Shown one piece after another: positions 33,581 to 40,769 of a stretch of 64,000 nucleotides of DNA. Made by a program: the position numbers and the translations under genes. The notes beneath the pieces are model-generated. The model searched no databases and was not told where the DNA came from. It was given only the letters and a program-made list of their open reading frames with translations. The first letter of the stretch is position 1, and each line of letters opens with the position of its first letter. The DNA lies in the NCBI RefSeq assembly GCF_000374445.1, contig NZ_KB894430.1, forward strand, positions 1 to 64,000. Direction: 5' to 3'. Origin of the DNA: Actinokineospora enzanensis DSM 44649 (lineage in GTDB: Bacteria > Actinomycetota > Actinomycetes > Mycobacteriales > Pseudonocardiaceae).

Positions 33581-34108
33581 TCAGGCGACGGTGAGCGTCA
33601 AGCCGAGCTGGACGGCCAGCGGCCGGAGCCGGGTGAGGGCGCGCTCGGCCAGCGGTTCGGTCTGCTGCTGGCCGGGGGCGGGCAGCTCGATGCGGAAGAC
33701 GTCGGTGTCGCTGTGGTCTTCGCGCTCGAAGGACTCCCAGCCGCACCCGTCCGGGGTCAGGTGGTCGAGCGCGGAGAACAGTTCGCTCTCGGCTGCGGCG
33801 TGCACCGCGTGCCAGCCGCCGTCGACGTCGGGCAGCTCCGGGGTGGGGCCGTCCTCGTCGTTCCACAGCTCGCGGCCATCGGCGTCGCGAATGGACACCA
33901 GATCGACGTCGCCGCTGCCGTGTTCTTCGTGGTAGTACCAGGCGGTGGTATCGACGAGGATGCTCGCGGCGGCCGGGAACGCCAGGCGCAGCATCCGGCC
34001 GGCGGAGGCCACGCGCAGCGCGGCCAGCCGCCCGGCGAACACCTCGGCCAGCAGGCTGGCGGCCTGGATCTCGGCCTCGTCCTGGGTGTCGTGCAGGGTC
34101 GTGCTCAT
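33581..34108 (-). CDS. Unknown 175-residue protein
   Basis: ATG 34108 follows AAGGAGTTCCGCC. A helical N-terminus is followed by beta segments (MLRLAFPAAASILVDTTAWY, VDLVSIRDADGRELWND) and an acidic middle; the C-terminus is helical with a final strand. No motif is recognised. It lies just downstream of the cytosine methyltransferase gene and may be co-transcribed with it. Confidence 0.65.
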   Translation of the reverse strand: MSTTLHDTQDEAEIQAASLLAEVFAGRLAALRVASAGRMLRLAFPAAASILVDTTAWYYHEEHGSGDVDLVSIRDADGRELWNDEDGPTPELPDVDGGWHAVHAAAESELFSALDHLTPDGCGWESFEREDHSDTDVFRIELPAPGQQQTEPLAERALTRLRPLAVQLGLTLTVA

Positions 34109-34141
34109 GGCGGAACTCCTTGGGAAGTAACGGGTTGGGGT

Positions 34142-34177
34142 GCTGCTGGCGGGCGGGGCAAGTCGCCCGCCAGCAGC
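34142..34177. terminator. Intercistronic hairpin, 14-bp perfect stem
   Basis: GCTGCTGGCGGGCG pairs with CGCCCGCCAGCAGC around eight bases, starting 14 bases beyond the methyltransferase stop. Confidence 0.7.
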
Positions 34178-34190
34178 GGTGAGGGGCGGC

Positions 34191-35879
34191 TCAGGCCGCG
34201 AAGGGGAGCTCGTCGTACTCCAGCGGCGGGTAGCCGAGTGATTCCGCGATCCGGGCGAGCAGCCACTCGGCGGCCGGGGGAGTCACCGCGTTTCCGAGTT
34301 GCTTGACGCGCTCGCGGCGGGTGCCCAGCAGCGTGTAGCCGTCGTTGAAGGCCATCGCGGCGCGGATCTCGTCGGGCTCCAACATGCGGAACGTGGACTC
34401 GGCCAGCGCGGGCGGGAGGTCGCCCCGGTCCTCCAGTTCGCCGGAGGCCGAGACGCCGAACCGGGCGAAGTCGAGGTTGGCCGTCCAGCCGACCAGCGAC
34501 TGGTGCCCGGCGGTGGTGATGGTGCGGGCGGGCTCGGTGACCGGGGTGCACATCATGCCGTCGCGGGCCGGGCCCCTGGTCCCGTTGTTGCGGACCAGCA
34601 TGTGGTGGTTGCCGGACGCGGTGACCGTGGAGATCGGCTCGGTGATCGGGCGGACCTTCTTCTTGCAGCCGCCGCCGCGCAGTTCGGCGATGAACGCGAT
34701 GCCGAACCGGTCGTGGCTGGTCACCGTGCGCAGGGGCTGGCTGGCCGGGTCGGCCTTGGTCTCGCTGCCGTAGTACGCGGTGATCAGCGCGGAGTCCGGC
34801 GGGCGGAGCAGGCCGGTCTCGGCGCGGGTGGTCTGGGTGCGCAGCGGCTCGTTGGTCGAGCGGGCCTGCTTCCCCTCACGGCCCTCGCACGGCACGATCA
34901 GGCCGCCGGGCGGGACGGCCAGGCCCTCGGTCTCGCGGGTGGTGCGGGTCCGCATCGGCAGGCTCACCGGCGTGGTGTCCTCGTTCCAGCCGCCTCCGGC
35001 CGGGACGAGCTGCGGCACGGCGTACTTCTTGAGCCCGGCGGTGATGCGGGCCAGGGTCGCGGGCTGCAGCGGCTTCTTGCGGTCGCCGATGCGCTGGCCG
35101 GGCAGCGACCAGTCGATCGCGGAGGCGGCCGGAGCGGCGAACGGCTCGACCTCGGCGTTGCGGCAGGTCGCGCTCGGGCACCGGTAGGTGTACTGGGCGC
35201 GGTAGCGGCCCCACCGGTCCGACGGCCACGACTTGCCCGGCTTCTTGAACACCTGCATGGCCCGCACAACCACGTCGCATTTCGCGCAGTAGGCGGCCGG
35301 GCGCAATTCCAGGTCCGGAGCCTTGTTCGCCCTCTTCCAGAAAACGACGTAAACACGGTCGCGAGACTGCGGGGCACGAAGGGTTTTCGCGGTTGGGAAG
35401 TGCATGGAATTGGCGTAGACGATTTTGAAGTCGTAGCCCTCGTTCACCATGCTCAACAGCCAGTCGTCGAAGTCCGTCCAGAACAGGACGTCCACGACGT
35501 TTTCCACCACGACGGCCTGATACTGGTGCACCTTCGTGAAGGTGACGACGTCCCACATGGTCGCCCGCGACCGCACGACAGCCTCGTCGGGCAGAGTCTC
35601 GCCGAACAGGTCCGGCTGCGTGTGGCGCTTGATTCCCTTGGCCTGACTGTGGTTCGTGCACTCCGGGCTGAACCAGCCGAGGTCGGTCTTGGGGAAGTAA
35701 CGCGGGTCCACCGTGGACAGGTCGGTCACGGAGTGGTCCGCGTGCGGGAAGTTCGCGGCGTGACTCTGGACCGCGAGATCCCAGTGGTTAATGGCGTGGA
35801 TGAGCTGAATTCCGGGAACTGCTTCTGCACCTTGGGCGCTGCCGCCCGCGCCACAGAAATGGTCGATGAGTGTAAGCAT
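34191..35879 (-). CDS. C5-cytosine DNA methyltransferase
   Basis: A 562-residue enzyme that should transfer a methyl group from SAM to C5 of cytosine in DNA. Motif I is DHFCGAGGSAQG (6-17). Motif IV reads GWFSPECTNHS with the catalytic Cys74, where most enzymes have a PCQ triplet. Motif VI is VVENVVD (Glu126), motif VIII QSRDRVYVVF and motif X KQLGNAVTPPAAEWL. The target region carries a zinc-ribbon-like insert (YCAKCD, CPSATC). No restriction enzyme is adjacent, so it probably protects the element or adds an epigenetic mark. It stands under leader copy 15. Confidence 0.9.
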   Translation of the reverse strand: MLTLIDHFCGAGGSAQGAEAVPGIQLIHAINHWDLAVQSHAANFPHADHSVTDLSTVDPRYFPKTDLGWFSPECTNHSQAKGIKRHTQPDLFGETLPDEAVVRSRATMWDVVTFTKVHQYQAVVVENVVDVLFWTDFDDWLLSMVNEGYDFKIVYANSMHFPTAKTLRAPQSRDRVYVVFWKRANKAPDLELRPAAYCAKCDVVVRAMQVFKKPGKSWPSDRWGRYRAQYTYRCPSATCRNAEVEPFAAPAASAIDWSLPGQRIGDRKKPLQPATLARITAGLKKYAVPQLVPAGGGWNEDTTPVSLPMRTRTTRETEGLAVPPGGLIVPCEGREGKQARSTNEPLRTQTTRAETGLLRPPDSALITAYYGSETKADPASQPLRTVTSHDRFGIAFIAELRGGGCKKKVRPITEPISTVTASGNHHMLVRNNGTRGPARDGMMCTPVTEPARTITTAGHQSLVGWTANLDFARFGVSASGELEDRGDLPPALAESTFRMLEPDEIRAAMAFNDGYTLLGTRRERVKQLGNAVTPPAAEWLLARIAESLGYPPLEYDELPFAA

Positions 35880-35902
35880 GGATGATCCCTCGTGCGTGAG
35901 AA

Positions 35903-35965
35903 TTGGCTTTCGATTGGGCCGGTTCCCAGGGCGTCACCCCTGTTTCCGACACCAGCAACGTTACC
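35903..35965 (-). promoter_or_regulatory. UGAC-leader copy 15 with promoter
   Basis: Promoter GGTAACGTTGC, lower stem TGTCGG/CCGGCCCA with one mismatch, upper stem CAGGG/CCCTG, loop GTGACG, tail AATCGAAAGCCAA, then CGAGGGA. Tail differs by one base (AAAGCCAA). Confidence 0.85.
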
Positions 35966-36042
35966 GTATTCAGGCACACGAGTTTTTTCGCTAAGAGACG
36001 CTTAGAACGCGCCTCCGGCGATGTGCGGGTATTGCGGTCGGG

Positions 36043-36738
36043 CTATTTCTCGGTGATGCGGATGGCGATCCCGGAGTACTTCTTCAGCCCGGCGAGCTTG
36101 CGGACGTCGGCCATGAAGGCGTCCCACGTCTCCAGGCCGGGGCCGATCGGCTGGGCGAAGGTGGCCACGAGCTCCAACTCCGGCTCGCGCAGGAAGTGCC
36201 GCGCGGTCGCGACGCTCACGTCCGCCTTCCTTGCCAATTCGGTGGGCCCCACGGTCTGGCCGGGCGGCAGCGAGGCAACGACCTCCCTCATCCGCTTCCG
36301 GGCCACGCCCCAGCGTCGCGGCTCGCCGCTTCCGGCGCCACGCCCTGCCGGGACGGCGAACTCGTCGAGTGTGCTGCGCTGCCAGTGGTTGACCCCGAAC
36401 GGCTTGTCGTCGGAGGGCGGGATCCGCAGCGACTTCACGCGGTCGCGGAACTCCGGCAGCGAGATGTCCAGGTAGGCCGCCGCGTCCCGCTCGGTGAGCA
36501 GGTCCTCGGGGTGGTCCTTGGTCGGCAACGTCGGCACGCTCTCGCCGGACGCCCACGCCGTGGCCTGCTCCTCGTCGTAGAGGAACGTCCTGGGCAGCGT
36601 CTTCTCCTCCGGCGTCTCGCCGAGCGGGTCGAGGTTGATGGCCGGCGGATGGCTCGGCTCGGTCCACGGCGCTTTCCTGCCGGGGTTCAGGGCGGCGACG
36701 CCCTTGCGGTCCAGTGCGTGGCGGCCGTGGCGGATCAT
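36043..36738 (-). CDS. DNA-binding protein with two HTH-like segments
   Basis: A 231-residue protein. LLTERDAAAYLDISLPEFRD (about 79-98) resembles an excisionase or MerR-type helix-turn-helix, and VGPTELARKADVSVATARHF (about 162-181) a winged helix. Basic residues surround both. It is the most upstream gene of the leader array, is itself under a UGAC leader, and is therefore a candidate regulator of the array or of excision. Which it controls cannot be told from sequence. Confidence 0.65.
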   Translation of the reverse strand: MIRHGRHALDRKGVAALNPGRKAPWTEPSHPPAINLDPLGETPEEKTLPRTFLYDEEQATAWASGESVPTLPTKDHPEDLLTERDAAAYLDISLPEFRDRVKSLRIPPSDDKPFGVNHWQRSTLDEFAVPAGRGAGSGEPRRWGVARKRMREVVASLPPGQTVGPTELARKADVSVATARHFLREPELELVATFAQPIGPGLETWDAFMADVRKLAGLKKYSGIAIRITEK

Positions 36739-36757
36739 GACGGAACCCTCTCCGGTG

Positions 36758-36815
36758 GCGGTCTTCGATCGCCCGCAGGGTTGTCATCCCCTATGGGGTA
36801 GAAGCAACTATACCG
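36758..36815 (-). promoter_or_regulatory. UGAC-leader copy 16 with promoter, diverged hairpin
   Basis: Promoter GGTATAGTTGC is canonical. The hairpin differs: AGGG/CCCT around GATGACAA, with a possible outer CCC/GGG pairing, and the tail GATCGAAGACC. It leads the HTH gene and may therefore respond differently from the others. Confidence 0.78.
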
Positions 36816-36891
36816 CACACGTTAGGCGGATTCGGTTCTGCCCGCGCCGGCGATAGACTGAGCGCGATCAGTTCACAGGGATTCCCTCGGA

Positions 36892-36994
36892 ACTGGTTTT
36901 CGATGAGTGTGGAGCGCCGCAAGATCGGCCTGTCAAGCCAGCCGCTCCGGCGGAGCCGCACCTGGGTGCGGCGATCCCACGCGCTCCACACTCG
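36892..36994 (-). promoter_or_regulatory. Orphan UGAC-leader copy 17, enlarged
   Basis: A 13-base perfect lower stem (GAGTGTGGAGCGC with GCGCTCCACACTC) closes about 75 bases with further hairpins, one of them GGCT-TGACA-GGCC. The tail TCATCGAAAACCAG and the site GAGGGA follow, but the next start codon (GTG 36876) reads only two codons before TGA. No gene follows for 130 bases until copy 16. It may be a relic or a regulatory RNA in its own right. Confidence 0.7.
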
Positions 36995-37007
36995 CAAAAT
37001 CTCCTGG

Positions 37008-37607
37008 TCAGCCCGCCAGCGCGGCGGCGTGCAACGCGGGCACGGCCGCCGGGGCGCTCGGCCCGAAGCGGTAGTGCGCGATCACCGCGGCACACCACGG
37101 AGCCAGCTCGCCGGACAGGCGCAGCGGCTCGGCCTGCAGGAACGACAGCACCAGCGCGGCGCCGTCCAGGCGCAGGTCGGCGATCGTGTCGTAGTTGAAG
37201 TTCAGCCACGTCGGCCCGGTGTCCGTGGCGACCTCGCACCACAGCCGCCGGGTGGTCACGACGACGCGCAGCAGCGGCGTCGGCCGCCACTGCGGCGCGG
37301 CCTCACGCCGGACACGGCGACGGCGGCGTCCGCGCTGGAACAGCGAGCCGAGCACGTACCCGGTCACGAACGGCTGCGAGCCCACGACCAGCGAGGACCC
37401 GGTGCCGCCGTAGACGACCTGGGCGGAGGCGTAGCGCGCGAAGGTCATCCCGCCGGGGATGACGGCGACCGCGTACTCGCCCGGCTCGGGCACCAGGGCA
37501 GGGGTCGGCGCGTCCACCTGCGTGAGGCGGCCGTTCGCCAGCAGGTGGGCGTGCGTCGACACCGCCTGAGCCCAGGCGTCAGTGCTGGACGTGTTGTGAA
37601 GCGCCAC
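37008..37607 (-). CDS. Unknown protein with possible PH/GRAM-like domain
   Basis: A 199-residue protein. GTG 37607 is chosen because AAGGGAG lies seven bases upstream. Residues 35-85 are beta-rich (EPGEYAVAVIPGGMTFARYA), a very basic patch (RGRRRRRVRRE) follows, and the C-terminal half reads LLRVVVTTRRLWCEV, WLNFNYDTIADLRL, resembling the strands of GRAM/PH-type domains. The assignment is by pattern only. It lies outside the leader array but just upstream of copy 17. Confidence 0.6.
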   Translation of the reverse strand: MALHNTSSTDAWAQAVSTHAHLLANGRLTQVDAPTPALVPEPGEYAVAVIPGGMTFARYASAQVVYGGTGSSLVVGSQPFVTGYVLGSLFQRGRRRRRVRREAAPQWRPTPLLRVVVTTRRLWCEVATDTGPTWLNFNYDTIADLRLDGAALVLSFLQAEPLRLSGELAPWCAAVIAHYRFGPSAPAAVPALHAAALAG

Positions 37608-37806
37608 CGCGGTCTCCCTTCCCCGGCGTACTGGAACCGGAGAAGTCACCGTACCGGGAGGTCCCGACACGACGCCGCAGGTTTCGCGGACTGGCCGGGC
37701 GGCCCGGCGTTGCTCAGATTCTGGGTGGCCGGTCGCTGCGCGGCAGCATTTCCCGACGACGCGATCGTGATCGCGCCACTATGGAACCGATCATGAGTCC
37801 CCCCGG

Positions 37807-37837
37807 ACGTCGATTCTCGACGTTCCCCCGAACGTCG
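37807..37837. promoter_or_regulatory. Operator-like inverted repeat with a third half-site
   Basis: ACGTCGA and TCGACGT form a perfect seven-base inverted repeat with a three-base spacer (37807-37823), and a third copy AACGTCG stands at 37831-37837. It lies between the gene ending at 37858 and the gene starting at 37607, probably as a regulator binding site for the latter. Confidence 0.45.
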
Positions 37838-37857
37838 TAATGACAGGCTACGCGTTT

Positions 37858-38700
37858 TCAGGCGGCCGTGTCGGGAGCGCGGCGCCGCCGACGGCGGCGG
37901 CGAGGCTGGTCCGGCTGGTCCGGCATGGTGAACCGTTTGCGGTGGAGGTCGATCAGCTCGCGGCCCCGGTCGAGGGCGGCGTGCAAGGTGAGGTCGTTCG
38001 CCAGGTCGCCGCGGTGAGCCAGGCGGGCGACGAATCGCCATGTCACGGCGAGCTGGTTGAGGAACAGCCGGTCCAGCGCGGCGGGTGCCTGGCAGCGGTC
38101 GAGGTCGCCGCGCAGGTCGTCCAGGTCGTCGGCGATGAGTTCGGCCAGGTCGTCGGCCGCCTCGGCGAGCACGGTCGCGCGCTCGAGGATGGTGGCGGCG
38201 ACGGTGCGCAGGGCGGTGTCGATCTCGGGCCGGACGAGCCAGTCCAGCTCGGCCTGCAGCAGCTTGGCCTTGCGGTCCTCGAATTGCTTGCGGGCTCGGT
38301 AGATGGCCTCGTCCTTCGGCAGGCCGGCGACACCGAGTTCGAGGCGGCGGAGGTAGGAGTGCACGCTCTTGCGAACGGCGTGCTCGTCGTCGGGATTGAC
38401 GAACCCGAGGATCGGGGCGAGGTCGACGAGGGTCATCCCGGCCTTGCGAGCGCCGGACAGCACGCCGAGCCGGACGCGGTCCTCATGTGCTCGGACGAAG
38501 TCGAGGATCGTCACGGCATCGGCGGCCTCGGCCTGCACCTGGTCGGTGTCGGTGACCGGGTTGCGCCAGACGTGATGGGCGATGCCGAGCAGGTCATCGG
38601 GGTCGGGCAGCCGGTCGTCGCCCTGGCGCTGGGTCCAGATCCGGGTGGCGGCGGCCTGCGCTTGTGCCCAGGTCGGTACCTCGCGGTGCGGGCGTCCCAT
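37858..38700 (-). CDS. Unknown helical protein with basic C-terminus
   Basis: A 280-residue, almost wholly helical protein. The middle region (about 115-200) is a long charged helix pair, and the C-terminus has an eight-residue Arg run (QPRRRRRRRRAPD) suited to nucleic acid binding. It starts nine bases after the stop of the small gene at 38710, so the two form an operon. No family is recognised. Confidence 0.7.
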   Translation of the reverse strand: MGRPHREVPTWAQAQAAATRIWTQRQGDDRLPDPDDLLGIAHHVWRNPVTDTDQVQAEAADAVTILDFVRAHEDRVRLGVLSGARKAGMTLVDLAPILGFVNPDDEHAVRKSVHSYLRRLELGVAGLPKDEAIYRARKQFEDRKAKLLQAELDWLVRPEIDTALRTVAATILERATVLAEAADDLAELIADDLDDLRGDLDRCQAPAALDRLFLNQLAVTWRFVARLAHRGDLANDLTLHAALDRGRELIDLHRKRFTMPDQPDQPRRRRRRRRAPDTAA

Positions 38701-38709
38701 ACTCGAGCC

Positions 38710-38931
38710 CTACGCCTTCAGTGGCGGCCAGTCGACCCGGCCTTCGGAGTCGAGCAGCAACAGGTCGTACCTGCTGTGCTCCTGCAGAGTGCGCAGCACG
38801 GCAGTCAGCGGGACGTCCTTGCTCGCCAGCGGAGGGCACTTGGCGAGGTGGAGCGGAAACATCGCGGTGGCCACCGTCTTGTCGACTCCGCCCGGCGCGG
38901 TCGAGCTGATGGTGAGGTTGACGGGATCCAC
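38710..38931 (-). CDS. Short protein with ParA-like fragments
   Basis: A 73-residue protein starting at GTG 38931 after GAAGGAG. NLTISSTAPGGVDKTVATAM resembles the ParA Walker A segment (KGGVGKT) but lacks the key glycine and first lysine, and the end RYDLLLLDSEGRVDW resembles the Walker B region. The space between the two is far shorter than in ParA. It may be a shrunken or decayed ParA relative, or the likeness is chance. Confidence 0.45.
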   Translation of the reverse strand: MDPVNLTISSTAPGGVDKTVATAMFPLHLAKCPPLASKDVPLTAVLRTLQEHSRYDLLLLDSEGRVDWPPLKA

Positions 38932-39057
38932 GGCCCTGCTCCTTCGACTGCTCGGCGTGGGGGACACGGTATCGGTCCGGGCCGACAGGACGCCGTCCCT
39001 CGCCCGCCACCAGTCAATCCCCGACGAAACAACCCCCGTCTGGTTAGGTCTATGGAC

Positions 39058-39768
39058 ATGACGACCCGCTACGTCGAGGCGCCAACCCGATTCCGCCCCA
39101 CGGCCGACGATCCACCGGCAGTGCTGCTGCTCGGCGGAATCAGCGACTGTCCCGATTGGCAGGCCACGGCACGCGGGCAACTGGCCGACGAAACCTGCGT
39201 CGTCATCAACCCACGCCGGTCCGAGTTCGATGTCGCTGACCCCGAAGGCGAGCAGTCGCAGGTGCGGTGGGAACGCGAGCACCGGGACCTCGCCGAGCCG
39301 ATGGTGGTGCTGTTCTGGTTTCCGGCAAGCCCGACGTTGCACCAGCCGATCGCGCTGCTGGAACTCGGCGCGGAACTCGCAAAACCGCCGCGCAAAGACC
39401 GGCTTGTGGTCATCGGCGCTGATCCCGGCTACCTCCGCCACGCCAACCTCGTCGCGCAGTGCTCCCCGGACCACACGGTTCATCAGACCTTGCACGACAC
39501 GATCGACGCCGCGCGTCGCGCGCTGCGCAAGCTGGGGAAGCGCCAGAGGCGGACGTTCTCCCGCAGGGTCACCTACAAACTCGCAATCTGGGACAACCAC
39601 ACCAACCTGCCCCGGACGGTGACCGCCCACAGCTCGCGCGAAGAGAAGGCCACGATCCAAGGACTCCAGCACGGCACGCACCTCTTTACGATCCGGACCA
39701 GCGTGTGCAGGATCGGACGATTTCGGATCCGACGCCGTACCTGCTACGGCTCACCACCCACGAAATAA
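39058..39768 (+). CDS. Nucleoside 2-deoxyribosyltransferase-like protein
   Basis: A 236-residue protein. The first 165 residues match the 2-deoxyribosyltransferase-like family: VLLLGGISDCPDWQ (22-35), CVVINPRR, QVRWEREHRDLAEPMVVLFW and PIALLELGAEL, which holds the expected catalytic Glu. Such enzymes move deoxyribose between bases or hydrolyse nucleotides. The last 70 residues are basic and unlike the family. TTAGGT lies nine bases before ATG 39058, so the message may be leaderless; an ATG at 39052 is an alternative. Confidence 0.83.
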   Translation: MTTRYVEAPTRFRPTADDPPAVLLLGGISDCPDWQATARGQLADETCVVINPRRSEFDVADPEGEQSQVRWEREHRDLAEPMVVLFWFPASPTLHQPIALLELGAELAKPPRKDRLVVIGADPGYLRHANLVAQCSPDHTVHQTLHDTIDAARRALRKLGKRQRRTFSRRVTYKLAIWDNHTNLPRTVTAHSSREEKATIQGLQHGTHLFTIRTSVCRIGRFRIRRRTCYGSPPTK

Positions 39769-39846
39769 GCCCAGCACTCAACACGCCGTGCTGGCCGGTC
39801 GCGGTCTCAAGCCAGGTGAGGCGTTGTGCCGCTACGGTGGCAAGCG

Positions 39847-40668
39847 ATGACGTCCCCAGTGCATTCCCTCGTCAAGCCCGGCCCGGATGACCACGCACGA
39901 CTGCTCGGGCTGATCGGCGACGACGATCTCGCCCGTGGCCGCCGCCCGGTGGCCGAGCTGGACGATCGTGAGGCACGGCGGTACATCGTGAACTGGGCGG
40001 ACGAGATCTACAACGCCGGCGGGTTCGGGCCGCTGCTTCGCCGCCGCCACCCGAATGCGGGCACCGGCTACGAGTCGTTCGACTCGACGCTGACCCGCCA
40101 CGCGGACGCGGGTTTCCACGAGATCAGCCGCTGGAACATCACCCGCCACCACAACGGGAGCAGCTCCACTGACGAGCCGTGTGTGCTGCTGCTCCAGCGC
40201 GAACTCGGCATCCTCGCCCGCGTCGAAAGCTCGCATCGACCGGGGGAGGAGGTCCGGGGCACGAACAGGATCACGTGGTACTTCAACGCGCTGCTCACCG
40301 ACACGGATGTGTTCACGGCGGTCACTGGGAAGCGTCTGCCCCGTATCTCCGATCGCTACGAGGCGGTGGTTGGCGAGCATCTGGTCGCCAACATGCCGGA
40401 CGCGACCGGCTTCTTCGCAGATGAGGTTGCGTTCGGCGACGCTGGGATCGCAGAGCGGATCACGGTGCTGCGTGCCTCGTGCGCGTTCATCACCCCGTGG
40501 CGACAGCCCGCCGTACGCGACCTTGGCGGCTCACAGCGACGACCCGGAACCGCCACGCTCGCCGAGATCGACGCGGACAGCGTGGCCGGAAGAACCCACA
40601 CCCTCCAGGTTCTCGCCGATCTACCGGACGAGGTTCACCATTTCCTTGGCGCCATTACCGGTCGATAG
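39847..40668 (+). CDS. Unknown 273-residue protein
   Basis: ATG 39847 follows a TACGGT box by 12 bases without a clear ribosome binding site, suggesting a leaderless or short-leader message like its left neighbour. The protein is mixed, with segments such as DREARRYIVNWADEIYNAGG, EPCVLLLQRELGILARVES and GTNRITWYFNALLTDTDVF. No family is recognised. Confidence 0.65.
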   Translation: MTSPVHSLVKPGPDDHARLLGLIGDDDLARGRRPVAELDDREARRYIVNWADEIYNAGGFGPLLRRRHPNAGTGYESFDSTLTRHADAGFHEISRWNITRHHNGSSSTDEPCVLLLQRELGILARVESSHRPGEEVRGTNRITWYFNALLTDTDVFTAVTGKRLPRISDRYEAVVGEHLVANMPDATGFFADEVAFGDAGIAERITVLRASCAFITPWRQPAVRDLGGSQRRPGTATLAEIDADSVAGRTHTLQVLADLPDEVHHFLGAITGR

Positions 40669-40769
40669 GCCCGAGGCCATCAGCTCGGTGAGGTTGCGGG
40701 ATTCGCGACGTGCCGCAGGGCACGCTCGCTGCGACCAGCCGGTATGAGCACCCGACGGAGTACAGCGCG

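Noticed and set aside
15028-36994. The repeated intergenic sequence as a mobile repeat or transposon end
   Set aside because: The copies have variable stems, always the same orientation relative to a downstream gene and a fixed distance to the ribosome binding site; no target-site duplications are seen. This fits regulation, not transposition.
15028-36994. CRISPR array
   Set aside because: The repeats are separated by whole genes of different lengths and no cas genes are present.
37840-39057. N-terminal extension of the deoxyribosyltransferase-like protein
   Set aside because: The in-frame extension is antisense to two minus-strand genes with good starts, and homologues of the family begin near the chosen ATG.
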